Shown: positions 35,301 to 47,538, counted from the stretch's first letter. The stretch is 64,000 nucleotides of DNA from Ryuthela nishihirai (GCA_038380435.1 JAWZYU010000011.1:85970501-86034500); one strand, 5' to 3'. Program-made: numbers and translations. Notes: generated from the letters alone by a model not told the origin.

Positions 35301-36002
35301 AACTACAGTCGAGCAAGACTTTCACATTTTGCAGAGAATAACTCGAGATTGCTCAGCTGTCCACTGGAGTGTGCTCTCGTGAATGATCATGTCTGAGGTA
35401 GCTTCGGAAACAAACAGAAAAAAGTCTGGCGATTAGAATTTCTGCACTTTGAAGGAAGAAATAGCCCAAAATGTGCAGCAGGAATCGCTAATTTGAAGCA
35501 TGCTGTATCAACAAATGCAGACTGCGAATATATAAAAAGATTCGTTGGTCGTAACGTAAATATTGGACTAGTGGTGTAAAGCGCCAGTTCGCTGATGTCG
35601 GGACTTTCCCCACTGAATCCTGGGCTTGATTGTGCGGGGGAGGCAACACTCGCCACCTCACCTTAAATATAGAAAAAATTTATTATAAGTATATAAAAAG
35701 TAAAACTGACCAATAGTAATTTTGATTCGCCTAGTAATTGATAGATCCAAGAGCACTGATCTACTCCTCAGAGGATATTAATGTTCAATGGCCATGTACA
35801 CTCGGAGCCAAAAATTACCAATCTGGAATAAAAAAGGTCCTTCTCAGCCGAACAGGAAAGAAACTGATACGAAAGAAATGATCGAGTTCTAGATACACCT
35901 TAGGTTTCAGATGAAGATTACACTTTCAGTAAAAGTGCAAACTAACGTAGAAGTAAAGCCAGACATTATTTTCCCCAAACCTTTTAGGAGTAGGGGTTTT
36001 TT

Positions 36003-36306
36003 TCAGTCGGTTGAGCAGCACTCATGGTTTGAAGTTCCAGGATAGAGTTCCACCTGAGCCAGCATTTTATCTCTGAATGCCTCTGTCAGAAAGGGCACAC
36101 CACCGATGCGCTTGGAGAGGCTGCCGTCTATTGGATAGGACATAAAAACATGGCACCTTCTGCAGGAGAGAGCACACACCTACTCAACGATCAAAGAACC
36201 CACTGGATGGACCACCCATGGACAGACAGCTGTCCAATGGGTCGTTATTACAACTTCTGAGCTCTCGTCAATGGCCTTAGCACGCTGTGTGCAAAAAGTG
36301 CCACTT
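36003..36306 (+). mobile_element. tRNA-derived SINE, family A (diverged)
   Basis: Plus-oriented. A decayed head (cggttgagcagcactc, gttccaggatagagttccac) is followed by ctgccgtctattggatagga, cacctactcaacgatcaaag and gtgtgcaaaaagtgccactt, the same block order as the 49.6-kb copy. Confidence 0.65.
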
Positions 36307-36954
36307 GGAGGGAAAATCTGAAACGTTGCAAACAGTTCAACACTATACTATTTGTAGTGCTCCATATCACTAAATGACATGCTATCGGGAATACTATGGT
36401 TTTCGATGTCAAAGAATATGGACACCAGGTGCTCTTCAAGTTGAAAGGCTCTGGCCAATGTGAAGAGCGGGAAAAACACTTCCCCTCCGAGTGTTGGCAA
36501 TTGCTCGGGGATCAGAAAGTTCACGTTCATTATACTCCAGAATCGATATTTAGCAACTAATGTTCCCACACATCTCTCGGACTTCATCACATTTTAAGAT
36601 AGATCTTAAAGATTTAGTCAGGCAACAGATCGAATATTAACACACAATCCAAGATTACTTCTAGATAGACAAAAAGACTTTCTCTGGAGTGGTTAAATGC
36701 TTCAGGGTTGGAGGATGTCAGATATTTCCGAAACAACCACAAACCTTGTTCCGAGAGTCACGAACGGCGGTGGAGATTCCAGCTGTTTCGATAAACGAGG
36801 GTACAATGCTCAAGTCTGTAGAATAATGAAGGCTTTTGATAATCTAGTCCGTTAATACCACCACGACAGGCGCTCCTTGCAGAAGATGGAGGATCGAAGG
36901 GTTAAGTTGGATCATAAGTTAGAAACCATTGCAATCATTCCGATCCAGCCTCTC

Positions 36955-37205
36955 ACTTTGTATAGTTTTACCCATGAGGGGTACTTTTTCCGCAGCGAGA
37001 TCACAAAGGCACGGTAGACTCTTAGATATATTGTGGGAGAGGACCCACCTGACACTTAAGAGACATGTCCTCCCTGTCAAGGGAGAGATATCCCGTCAAG
37101 ACCATCCATTGCGTTCTATAAAGTGCGCAGGGTATGGCTCTGCGCATAAGGGACCACAGCTTTATGTCCCATCAGATGGATGTCTGCTTTTCCAAGATCA
37201 TTTGG
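36955..37205 (-). mobile_element. tRNA-derived SINE, family A (partial)
   Basis: agttttacccatgaggggta, gggagaggacccacctgaca, cagggtatggctctgcgcat and ccacagctttatgtcccatc follow the family body in minus orientation. The tRNA end is not recognisable. Confidence 0.65.
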
Positions 37206-38084
37206 CACGAGAAATGGTTCTTCACGGGATGTTGCATAGCACAGAGGTGATCGCTTCCTGTAAGAGTTGTTTTCGCCTCCCCAAGTAGAGTGGAGGAATC
37301 GAGGAGCAGATGGAAATATTGATGGAAATTAAAGCGAGGTTTGGGAAGCAAAAATATGTACTAAAAGTGTTCAACACAGTAGTCGATACTAAAAATCAGT
37401 TATCTACTAAAAGCCGCTCCCACAATAAGTTCTGGTGTCTGTACTGCCCAAAGAGGGTACTATCCATTGAAGTTCCCACACCAGAATGAAAGTGGATTGC
37501 GGCTGCAAGAATAGATCAAAGTTGGCCTAGAAAATAGCCCTTCAGTGCGAGAGAAGTTCAGAAAGTTCTTTGCATTCCTCTGCAGAATGCAAACCATTGC
37601 ATTTGCCACAACAAAAGTTTTAGTCTTTCAAAATACTCCCTTCCAGCTTCTATGCAAGTTGCACATGTCTACGCCAATTTTGGAACACTTGGTGGTACTC
37701 AATGTTGGGGAATACTCTGCAATTCCGAAAATAAAAGCATTTTGCTAGGTCTTGCATCTTTGAAAAGGCTTCCCAGCTAGTTCCTTTTTAATTTTTGAAA
37801 AGAGCCAAAAATCGCATGTGTAAGATCGGGTGCGTATGCAGTATGGGGTAGTTTTATTTTTCCTGATCCAGATAAAAACTAAATTATGGCCTAATACTAA
37901 GATTGCCATGAAGGAGAATCCTTGCTATGCCTGTTGTTGGACTCTGCTCTATCTCAAACATTTCGAAAAGATGTAGTATGGCCATTTTTTAAGGTAGAAT
38001 TTAAAAACTTTGGAATTTGAAAACAATTGTGAACATCCTCTTCCTTGAGCGAAAATCTTTGAGGATTTGGGGACACCGTTAATC

Positions 38085-38530
38085 TTCTGCAACCCAAACA
38101 TAGCTGTCTATCTTTCTGGGCGTTTTAGAGTAATAAAATCCCGTCTCATCACCTGTGGCAATGTCTAACCGTTTGGGGCCAGGATCTCTTTGATAGAATA
38201 AGCTAGTCGATTCGAGCAAAGTGCATGTCCCGTTTGGCAGAGATTTTTTAACTTTAAATGTTGATGAATAGTTGTTTTCACATTGCCAATCGATACATTG
38301 ACATCTGAACTTGTTACCTGAACGGCGATGCGAGTTTTCCTTAACGACTCGTTCACAGCCTCCTTCGGTCTTCCTGCACAAGGGAGGTTTTAGCTCTGCC
38401 GTCCTTCTCCAGATTTGAGAATTTATCCTGCAACAGTGCCATATAGCATGATATATAGGCATGATCATTATATTCTTCTGATAAATCGGCACGAATTTTT
38501 CGCGCATCAACAGCTGCATATTTGTACAAT
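38085..38530 (-). mobile_element. mariner-type transposase fragment (HTH to first Asp)
   Basis: Minus strand, in shifting frames: GRTAELKPPLC-like words, NESLRKTRIAVQV and SSDVNVSIGNVKTTIHQHL (the second helix-turn-helix), then LDIATGDETGFYYSKTPRK, where TGDET carries the first catalytic Asp. The normal Trp after DET is Gly. The order is continuous on one strand, unlike the 19.6-20.1 kb pieces. Confidence 0.7.
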
Positions 38531-39477
38531 GTAAAAAATCTTTCGACTTTAGTAGGCTCTACAACAACAACGCAGATCGAACTTTAAACGCCTGCAGTGA
38601 AGAGAATTAAAGCCTTTGTTTTTAACACGTAATGACAAATGTAGACACGCTTTCAAAAATTTCGCAGCTCGTTAACATCGGAGGAACGAGTGCAAAACTA
38701 CAACATGTGTCAAGAAATTTTTGAACGCCCTCCGTAAATTGAGCTATTCAACGAAAACACATCGAAGATTAACAGCAACCACCTTTAAACTGATGGCGAA
38801 AGGGTCAGCTCATAGATTAAGGTGGTTCATTAAAGGATAGAGACACCCTCCACGAACCAATCCATCGAGGAGTCTGGTAATGATAAAATTCTAAGGGGCC
38901 TAAGGTTCAGAATAAGTTCCTAGAAGCAGAGGCTAAATAAGCATGTCAAATCCCAGAGATCAACGGTTATGGAAAAATACCTACAAAGACCTAATATGCT
39001 AAATATGCATATGATCTGTCGCCACTCTAGGAACTAATTTTGCTCGGGAATATTTTAAACAGCTCCAAGTTGTGTAGAGTTAAGCGATGTGCATTGTAGC
39101 CATAACTAGCATTTTGGCTACAACGGCGGTTAATGAACCATCGCCGCAACAACAGTTAATGAATCACCGGCGCTTTTTAAATAGCGGTGGTTCATTAACA
39201 GAACGTGTTATTCTCATTCTACAGGTCTCGCTAAGTGTTGTCTTCAGTAGTTATTTTTGGGTTTTTAGTAAATCGAAAAATATTAGCGTTACTATTTAAA
39301 AATATACTGCTCACAAAAATTAGGGGATATTTCAAAATAACATCGGAATTTTTATATTCACATTTCTTACTACATACTATATTGTTAGGTGTTAATATTA
39401 ACACCTAATTTTTAATAAAAATATTTAATTCGCGTTTTAATTCGCTAAGAGAGGTTTTGGGTTTCCTACAAAAAAAA

Positions 39478-39757
39478 GTTGGGAGAGGACCCAGTGGAAA
39501 TTTTGGGGAACATGGTAGCCTCTGGTAAAGTCCATCCATCGTGTTCTTTAACTTGCGCAAGGTATGGCTTTCCCGCGTACAGGCCACGGCTTAATGTCCC
39601 ATCCAACAGAAGTCTTTCAAAGCCGATCGGTGTCCCCTACTGACCGAGGGCAGGTCTGAATTTTGCGGAGATAAATCTCAACGCTGGCTCAGGCGGAACT
39701 TTAACCTAGGAACTACAGATTACGAGCCTGGCGCGCTACCGACTAAGCCACCTTCTC
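39478..39757 (-). mobile_element. tRNA-derived SINE, family A
   Basis: gggagaggacccagtggaaa, gccacggcttaatgtcccat and gatcggtgtcccctactgac are followed by a minus-strand tRNA-like head with GGTTAAAGTTCC and GCTTAGTCGGTAGCGCGCC (39705-39752). It ends next to a C9 run, like the 5.3-kb copy. Confidence 0.8.
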
Positions 39758-39769
39758 CCCCCCCCAACT

Positions 39770-42700
39770 CCTCTCCCTCACTAGCAGCGTACATCCAATC
39801 TATTTTCGCATATCTGTAATGGCGACTGACAAATGTTCCTCGTGTCGACTGTCTTTCCCTACTAAAAATGACTTCGTACGATGTTATGGTGACTGCAATG
39901 GTTGCTATCATTATAAGTGCACCAAAGTGTCTGAATCAACGTATCGCCACATGTCCGTTGAGAAAAAGAAAACTTTCATATGTACCGAAATATTAAAAAC
40001 TTTCATCAGAATTTTTAGATCTCAGGGGTAGATGAGTTTCATAAACTATCTACCCCTGAGATGGCTATGAGTATATCCCATCTAGCGTCTGACGTTGGTC
40101 CTGTTGGAGGTCACATATGGTCAGCCAGGTCACCAAGCATGTCGCTCCGGGTTTATGTCCCTCGCTGCTACCTTAACAACTGAGGGTGGCAGCAGCAATT
40201 TAGATTATCGCCTGCATCATATAATTGAGAAGCTCGAATCAATAAATGAACTTTGAAAAGAAATTTTTGATTTGCGGGAATGTGCAATTTTTTCCACGAA
40301 GTATGACGATCTGATTGGAAAACTTTAGGGTTATGAGAAAAGGCAAGTACAACTTGTTAAATCAGTTGAGGAACTGCAGAAGAAATGCGACTATAAAGCT
40401 AGAGATCTGCTATGTTAAAGTCCCGCGTTAATGCCCTTGAGCAAATGAAGCTTAATGAAAGGATCGAAATACAAGGTGTAAAGAAACCATCAATGAAACC
40501 AGAGGAGCAGCTACAAGTTGTAAAGAACCTTGAAAGCAAATTTAATATCCCGAACTCCAGAGAAGATATCGAACCTGTTGTCCGTCCTTTAAGAAAGGAT
40601 CCCAGATATTTCCACTTATTAGGAAATTTGCATCAAAAACTGTTCGAGACTTCATAAGCACCAGGAAGGAACGATTGCAGAATAATCACTTATTCAAGAA
40701 TAAAGATACTTCACCTGTCTATATTAACAAAAAATATAACTTACGTGAATAACATCTTCTATGGCAAGCAAAAAAATACGCAAAAGAAAATGATGCACGA
40801 TACTTCTGGTATAAAAATGGAAATCTCTTTTAAGGGTGACTTGGGTGAGGTGTGTTGATCTGTCAAGTTCTGGAAGTTACGTAAGTCTATAAATATATTA
40901 TCCTGCATTATTCTTTTATCCGTTTTTTGTTCTATATCATGGCAGTGAAGTCGCAAAATGAACCTGATTATAACCGACTTTCAAACAAGACAGTTTGAAA
41001 GAATATGTTGTCGAATGCACTGACAATTTTAAGGAATTTTTTGTAATTCACATAAATTTAAGATCACCGAGTAAAAACTGGGATTCAATTATTGTACCTA
41101 TTGATATATTGTATAAACTTGACATAATTAAAACAGTAATATTAGCGTCCATGAAAAAAAGATTTAGACAATTTAAATTCAAATATGGCAGATATTAAAT
41201 TCAAATTTATCAAACAGGAGGGGGAGTAATGATATATTATCGAAATAATTTAAGTTTTAAATTGATCAACGAATCAATTGCCCCAGCTGAAACCGTAGAA
41301 ATCTCTAAAGAAATGCAAAGTTAAATTTCTTATTGTTGCAATATACAGATCCCTAGTTCAGATTTGAAATTCTCTTCAAAATTTAAAAAAATTTGTAGAA
41401 AGATTCTAAATGATGTACCTTTAATTGGGAATTTCAATATTGATGCTAAAAATCCGAATAAATCTTGGGTAGAGGAGTATAGAAATATAACGGATTTTGG
41501 CTATGATCAAACTGATAGGAGATTATACAAGAGTGGAAATCAGAAACCATCAGTTTACCCGTACATGTATCGATCACATAGTTGTAAAAAATAATTTGCT
41601 TTTACTCAGAGCAGTATGTACGCAGAAAATAGCAGATCACTATTTCATGATAGTAATATATGGATCCAATTATTTACATTCTAATGAATCAGTCACTTGA
41701 GCTGTACAACAATAAGTGAACCTGCTCCTATGATGAGAAAATCATCAAGAGAAGACTACTGGAAATAAATTGGGATGATTTATAAAAAATTCTGAAATCT
41801 CATACAAGAAAATTTTTTACTCTTTCCGTAATCTTTACAATGAAGCAAAATATACGTGCACAGAAAAGGAAAACAAGACCTGAAAAAATGTGGATCAATA
41901 TTTAAAAATGAAACAACTATTATGGATAAGTTATGGAAACGATACCTTGATAGCAAAGGCTTGCAAAAGATGACTATACGTCAGATAGAAACAAGGTCAA
42001 TAATCTGATTAGGAAAGCAAACAGAATTATTTTTAGCTTTTTGAAAATGCTGTTAGTAATATTAATGTAATTCTAGGTTTTTTAGCGAAATTACTGGCGT
42101 AAGCATCAAAAGGAATACCCATGACGTAATCTTAAAGAGAATGTCAAAAGATTTGAGAATTAGTCAAATCTTAGAAGTTTAGTAACTATTTCATTACATC
42201 TGTCTGATCTAAAGGAAAAAAAATCCTATCCGACTTCAGATATGATTACATCCAGTACACAGAACTATGTATTCAGAATAAAAGAAATGAGCCCTCAGAA
42301 ATCATCTGGTATTTATGACATGCATATAAAAACAATAAAATGAACAAATTAGAAATACTATAGCTAAACTAATAAATCTAACATTTGATCAAGCTTATAT
42401 CCCAAACAATGCTTAAGACATCTGTAAAAAAACCAATTGATAAATCTAAAAAATTGGAGGCCTGTTGCTAAATTACCAACAATTGTGAAAATTATGGAGA
42501 GATACTTAGCTGATAAAACCTACAGTTGTCTTGAGAAATTTAATCTATTACAGTCAGCTGAATATGGTTTAAAAAAGCAGCTTACTTTTAGAAACTTTTG
42601 CCGATACTGTCAATGGCAATTTAGATACAGGTAAACTCTTATGCCGTATCTTTTTAGATTTAAGTAAAGCCTTAGATATCCTGAATTCTAATATTTTGTT

Positions 42701-43560
42701 CAAAAAGTTGGAAAGAATTGGGAATAGAGGTAAACTTTTCAGGTGGTTCAAAGCTTATTTGAATGATCGATGCATTACCCATAAAATGAGAGATGGAAGC
42801 TCTCCTCGGGTTTCACAATATGGTGTGCCTCAGGGGTACATTTTGGGTTCATTACTATTCTTAATATATATTAACGACTTAAATTTTCTGGCTCTATCTT
42901 TCGATATTATAATTTAATATTATAATTTGGAAATAGCTATTTGCAATTCTCAACTTGATCTTAAAATGGTTGAAGAAAAACCGCATTTATTTGAACAGTA
43001 CTAAGACCAAAGTTATGTAAATCCACTCATCTGGTATGAAATTATAACTAGAATCTATCAAAGCTCACTCCAATACTTGTATAAATGAAAAATTTTCCGT
43101 TTAGGAAAAGCGATGACTCTGTCCAGATTTAGAACAGATAAATAAATGATGTTAAGTTTAATTATTGAATCATTTCAGATGGAAGACCCATATTAATAAT
43201 CTATGTTACAGGCTTAGAAGATGTGCCTACAAAAACCTATAAATTTCGGAGTGCAGTTCCCACTAACGTATGTGTCTTAGTGTACAAATCTTTGTGAATC
43301 TGTTATTGCTTATCAGTCTATTATTATCAGTTTATTATGGCTTATCAGTCTATTGCTCAATTTACTCCACTCTCATTGACCGCATTTTTAGGATACAGAG
43401 CAGTATTTTTAAAAACAATTTCTCGCCCTATTGTAAACTCCAGCCTCAAGAAGGAAAGATTTTGTTTTAAGTACGCCATCCTACCAGTCGATGATTTATA
43501 CAAGCTTAAAAGTATTTTAGAATTAGGATAAAGACTTCAAAACTGAAAAAAGCTCTGCAT
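39770..43560 (+). mobile_element. Degraded CR1/Jockey-like non-LTR retrotransposon with PHD-like finger
   Basis: ORF1-like start at 39819: CSSCRLSFPTKNDFVRC, CNGCYHYKC, FIC, a PHD/RING-type zinc finger of the kind found in ORF1 of CR1- and some Jockey-like elements, followed by coiled-coil-like text (40200-40660). An endonuclease remnant has NINLRS-like HINLRSPS (41060) and IGNFNIDAKN (41425). RT words are NLKNWRPVAKLPTIVKIMER (42440), RIFLDLSKALDILN (42650), RWFKAYLNDR and YGVPQGYILGSLLFLIYIND (42820). A C-terminal region lies at 43270-43530. Every ORF is broken. Confidence 0.8.
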
Positions 43561-44859
43561 TCAGCCACAAGGTTGAGCACTAAGGGATGCTACTTATTGT
43601 CTAATATCATTAACTATGTTAAAAATATCCGAGCGTACTAAGTACCATTCATCTTTAATTCAATGCCACGATACTTATTGCAGCTTAAAAATATGTCCCT
43701 ATCAAAAATAGAACAAACTTTATTATTTGGAAATATGTCGCATTAATATTTCTATATTTTACAAAATCGAAATTTTCATATTTCTCTACTTATTTTATTT
43801 GATAATCTACATTCTGGAAATAATTTACAATCGCAAATAGTACTTTATTTCATTATATACAATAAAACTGATCCATAAAATGTTCAGTTTCCTGCAAATA
43901 AGCCCCTGGCTTCGTAGGATCATATTCATTAGGCATGTATTAAATACGATGTTCAATAAATATTATAGACATGATTGTGAGACAGGGAATCGCGTCAATT
44001 CTAACAATTCTACTCCGAAAATTTGCGGACAGGGTTAATCCGGGTAGCAGATCAAAGAAAAAAAAGTCCGAAATTTACCTCAGACATGTCCTTCAAGGTT
44101 AAATAGTCATCACTCAGAGGTCAAACCTTCATCTTAGACTTATAGAAACGTAAAAAATTGCGGTGCTTAAGGTTGTAAGTCTCTTAAACTATACGAATTC
44201 TTCGAGGTCAAGGTTAATTCTACCCGTACTAGACAGCTAAAAATTTGTTCCTTTGAGTATTTTGGATTAGATCTTAAAATTTAAATTCTGAGATGCAATT
44301 GGTCAGAGATTAAATGGTCAGGGTTTGATATATTGTTGCAAAGGCCTATTCCGGGCTGTAGATCTCAGATGTTAATAAAATTCGAATCCTGTGTCTCTAA
44401 GGGTTATAGGAGGTAACTTCGAACCTTCTATAAGTCTAGAGGCACCGATTAAATTTTAGTATAAATCTTTTATAAGTCATTAACTACCGATTAACTGCAC
44501 GCACAAAAGATTTTGTTTGAATAAAAGTATTTTTCGCAAATAGTTTCTGTAAACAAATTTAAAATTGCACCGAAAGATTCAACCCAAATTAAAAAAAAGC
44601 TAGAGTTCTATTTTTTAGCTGCATTCGGAGAAGTTTGAACCATTCAAGGGATGGGGAGATTCCATTCTAATTTATCTGTATTTAGTTGAAAGAAACAAGC
44701 TCATTAAAGATTCAATTTATAGTTCAGGTTTAATTCTAGAGAAGTCTGCAGGTCCGTCATAGAAATGCACCACTCTTAAAAAGATGGTCTTCTTAGAGTT
44801 AGGTTTCCTGCTAAAGAAAGAACATTGCACAGATGCTTGCCAACAGAAATTTGACTTAC

Positions 44860-44994
44860 CACATATCTTCTCGTCTGATCCATCGAGGCAATCCTTTTCA
44901 CCATCGCAATGCCAAGTGTTGGGGATGCAGTGCAGATTGTCGGCACAAGCAAATTGGCTGCTGAAGCAGGTCAACTTTCTCTCGGGCAACTTCT
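44860..44994 (-). CDS. LDL-receptor class A repeat exon 2
   Basis: A 135-bp exon with acceptor ttccag and donor GTAAGT, phase 1-1. It encodes a short basic lead (LPERK) and a canonical LDLa module: [32 protein letters not shown]. All six cysteines and the DGSDE calcium-binding acidic cluster are present, so it should fold. It joins the previous exon through a shared Glu codon. The downstream intron is about 26 kb and holds two LINEs and many SINEs. Confidence 0.9.
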
Positions 44995-45425
44995 CTGGAA
45001 AGATAATTCATCGATCATCAGGCAACTCAGATGGTTACTAGAAGTATTATTCTGCTAAAGATCAAGCTTTAAATAATTTGAAGAGATTGCATCTTTCCAC
45101 ACATTTTTAGAATCAAGATTTAAAATTAACGAAACTAAAGTTTAGAGTGGTATACCCGTGAACAGACATGCGATGAGCGATTTTGCTACCAAAGTCAAAG
45201 GATCCAAATGTAATCAGGGTCATGAGACCTACAAAAGTTGGACAAATATGGTCAGCATTAAGGTAGTCGATGCTTATAACAAAGCTGAGACTAATCTTAT
45301 CAGCATCATTTGCTGGCAGTAGACTATCGTCGGCTTATTTTGAAATTTTCAAATCTATCATTTAAGGAAAACATTGAAAATTTTTCAGATCATAAGACAA
45401 AATACACACCTGTAGTAGTTGGTGT

Positions 45426-45738
45426 TGTTTTACCTTTGAGTGACTTTTGCACACAATGGTCTTAATGGCCAAGTCACATGGACTCCAACTACGGCTCGGA
45501 TTCATCTAACGTGGGGGGCTATCCAATTTTATCCCCATCCGGACTTTCGAAGTATATTGGTTTGCCCTAATGACAGTGGGTTTTGTTGGGATAGCAGGAA
45601 GCCCATTGTTGAAGGGCTTCTATAACCTTCCCATCAAATCGGTGGGTTTTCAGGAGTTAAATCCTAACGCTAACTCTGATGACTCATCTGGAAACTGCAG
45701 ATTACGAGCCTAGGCGCCTACCGACCCTTTCCTCCCCC
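45426..45738 (-). mobile_element. tRNA-derived SINE, family A (diverged)
   Basis: gttttacctttgagtgactt, cacaatggtcttaatggcca and a minus-strand head with tctggaaactgcagattacg and cctaggcgcctaccgaccc. The middle is poorly conserved. Confidence 0.7.
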
Positions 45739-46189
45739 ACATACTATCTGGAATTTTTCGATACAATCGAAAATTTGAACAATACTAATTTTGTTTACGA
45801 AAGAATGAAAACGAATAGAGTTTAAAAAACAAAATCCATCATTGCTATTCCCGGGTAAATCGTTCCTATGCCAATTAACTTTCTGTTTGAAGAAAATCTC
45901 TCAGCATGAATTTTGTGAACATAAGATGAATCTATACTGAGGCATTCCTTAGTTATATAAGGAAATAAATCGTGAGGGCGAATGCTTACCTCGGTGCTCT
46001 GAAAGATAAGATTAGGAGGGGGGGAGGAACATTCACTGTAAATCTCAATTGAAAAAAAGGTCATATTTTTACCCATTTTGCTGTTGCTTTTGGATTTGAC
46101 ATTTGTCGGTCGGTTTGTGGATGGACACAGCATTGTTCCAATCGATTCTTTCGAAGGCGGTGGATAAATCGAATCATTTATTGTTCCAA

Positions 46190-46520
46190 TGAAAGCTTGT
46201 GACACGAGGAGTGTCGTAAGCTATAAAACAAATTGATCCCCCATTCTCTCTTGCTCCTAAAAAAAACTGAACTTTTATCTCCAGGACACGAATGCCGAAA
46301 GGGAATGTCTTAGGCTATGAAAAGTTGACCCCTCATGCTTTCTTGCTCATAAAAATGAGGTGGAAAAAAAAGGAAAGCGATTGTTCCCCTATATCGCCTG
46401 AACCCGAGTGCAGAAAATAACAAGCTATGTCAAATTACAGCTTGTGACGCGAGGTGTGTAATAGGCTATAAACAAATTTCACCCCTGTGCTTTCTTCCCA
46501 CCAAATAAATGTGAAAGTCT
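46190..46520. repeat. Three diverged direct repeats
   Basis: Shared words are gcttgtgac(a/g)cgagg, (t/a)aggctat(a/g)aa, a(c/t)cccc followed by gctttcttgc and (a/t)aaaaatg. They occur at about 46194, 46288 and 46436, with irregular spacing of roughly 95 and 150 bp. A fourth, weaker start (caaatgaaag) is near 46759. It looks like an old satellite or repeat remnant. Confidence 0.55.
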
Positions 46521-46817
46521 TGCTTATCTTCCGAACGTGAGGGCCTACAGTTAAGATTTAGCTGTCAAAAGCTCGTACGACTGTCATGAACTGTTTCGTA
46601 TTTTGCCCCCATTACTACCCTGATAAAAGGGGGGCGGATTTTCGCGGAGTTAGACTTTAACGAGTCTTAAAATCAAAGCTTGCGACTTCTCCAATGTGCT
46701 ACCTCAAACACGACTACAAAAAAAAGGTGAGGGGAATGTGCTCGATGTTTGAGTCGTATCAAATGAAAGTTTTTGAAGGTAGGAATTTTTGGTGACAAAA
46801 AAAGATGAAAGCGACTT

Positions 46818-47050
46818 TAACAACTTATCTTACTGTAGTGTCCTAAAACGTCAGTAAAGGATATCGATGGTGCAAACAGTCATTGAGTTCGTATTGACTT
46901 CAAAGGAAGATAGGCGCCGATTTACTTACTCAAGATTGCCTGCTCTCCGTCTTCCTTTGAAGTGAATACAAATTCAGTGACCGATTGCGCCATCGATATT
47001 CTTTAGGTTTATTTTCTACATTTTAGGACCCCATATAGGAAGATATAAAT
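46818..47050. mobile_element. Foldback (MITE-like) inverted repeat
   Basis: The arm 46857-46911 (aaggatatcgatggtgcaaa ... ttcaaaggaaga) pairs with 46949-47004 reversed, about 55 bp with roughly nine mismatches. Weaker pairing extends to gtcctaaaac and its partner ttttaggac (46850 and 47021). A central 37-bp loop separates the arms. No transposase and no clear target duplication were found. Confidence 0.7.
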
Positions 47051-47192
47051 AGGTATTTCTTTAAAATTTACATTTATCAAATTAACATTGAACCTATTTA
47101 AAAACCTATTTAAAATTTTTAAAAATATTCGGTTATTACACATTCAAAATGAAAGCTTTTGTCGTTTTCAGGGTAACGTTTAAAAGAGAATT

Positions 47193-47305
47193 GGTGTGCA
47201 GTGGCCAGATGCAGCAGATATAGTTCAGGACAGATGTGCTTGGAGAACTAAATTGCGTGGTCTGGTTGGACCTCCGTAGCCCATGCTGCTTGAGGATGAT
47301 ATCCA
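47193..47305 (+). mobile_element. 3' tail fragment of the 30-kb LINE family
   Basis: ttggtgtgcagtggccagat, ctcaggacagatg-like text and tctggttggacctccgtagc followed by gcttgaggatga match 33480-33580. Only the last 110 bp remain, 5' truncated. Confidence 0.8.
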
Positions 47306-47424
47306 CTCTTAGTTAAAAGCATATTCTACATGAATCGGAATTGTCCAAGTTTCAATTGCTTTAGTTCTTAAACCCCTGGAGAAGATTCGGTCTCGTTTCA
47401 TGATTTGTCCCTCTCTTCACTTAC

Positions 47425-47538
47425 CGCAGTCTTCTTCGTCCTTCATGTTGCCACAGTCATTGTCTCCGTCGCATATCCAGGTGGGCGCCATGCAGATGCC
47501 ATTGCCACAATCCAACCAAGTAGGCAAACAATCCGCAT
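47425..47538 (-). CDS. LDL-receptor class A repeat exon 1
   Basis: A 114-bp exon encoding one LDLa module with six cysteines, read as CLPTWLDC, CMAPTWIC, CDGDNDC and a final C after KDEED. The acidic tail CDGDND...KDEED supplies the calcium cage that holds this fold. The acceptor is a tttcag just above the exon and the donor is GTAAGT. It begins with two bases of a codon and ends with one (phase 1-1). It is the most 5' exon I can see. Nothing that I recognise as another module lies to its right before the transposon cluster at 52-64 kb. Confidence 0.85.

Larger units (their letters stand above)
18745..44859. other. Very large intron filled with transposons
   Basis: A 26-kb gap between the second and third LDLa exons. 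Identified content is listed separately (hAT, mariner, SINE-A copies, LINEs, and a split arthropod-family pseudogene). Unassigned stretches of over 300 bp include 20.2-22.0, 22.3-23.1, 24.95-25.8, 26.05-26.9, 27.1-28.5, 28.9-29.5, 35.4-36.0, 37.3-38.0, 38.55-39.45 and 43.6-44.8 kb. In these I see only AT-rich sequence, homopolymers and short ORFs without known domains. A 39.12-39.20 kb patch has inverted copies of gttaatgaaccaccgc. I searched both strands for further LDLa motifs and found none. Confidence 0.55.
44995..47424. other. Intron between the first two LDLa exons
   Basis: Contains a SINE-A (45426), a diverged direct-repeat block (46190), a foldback element (46818) and a LINE tail (47193). 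No exon other than those flanking it was seen. Confidence 0.6.
3419..47538 (-). other. Partial LDL-receptor superfamily gene (8 exons in window)
   Basis: Gene-level entry for the eight minus-strand exons listed separately. Module order is LDLa x4, EGF, calcium-binding-type EGF, then YWTD propeller, which is the ligand-binding plus EGF-precursor-homology layout of LDLR/VLDLR/LRP/vitellogenin receptors. Exons from 47538 to 7204 all begin after one codon base and end with one codon base (phase 1-1), the usual exon symmetry of this family, and all junctions join in frame. Receptors of this type are type I membrane proteins that endocytose lipoproteins or yolk proteins. The propeller wording (LLVCRMDGTICHVL) recalls arthropod vitellogenin receptors. 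Neither the signal peptide, the transmembrane segment nor the cytoplasmic tail is in the window. An additional exon in the 26-kb gap between 18.7 and 44.9 kb cannot be excluded. Confidence 0.85.
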
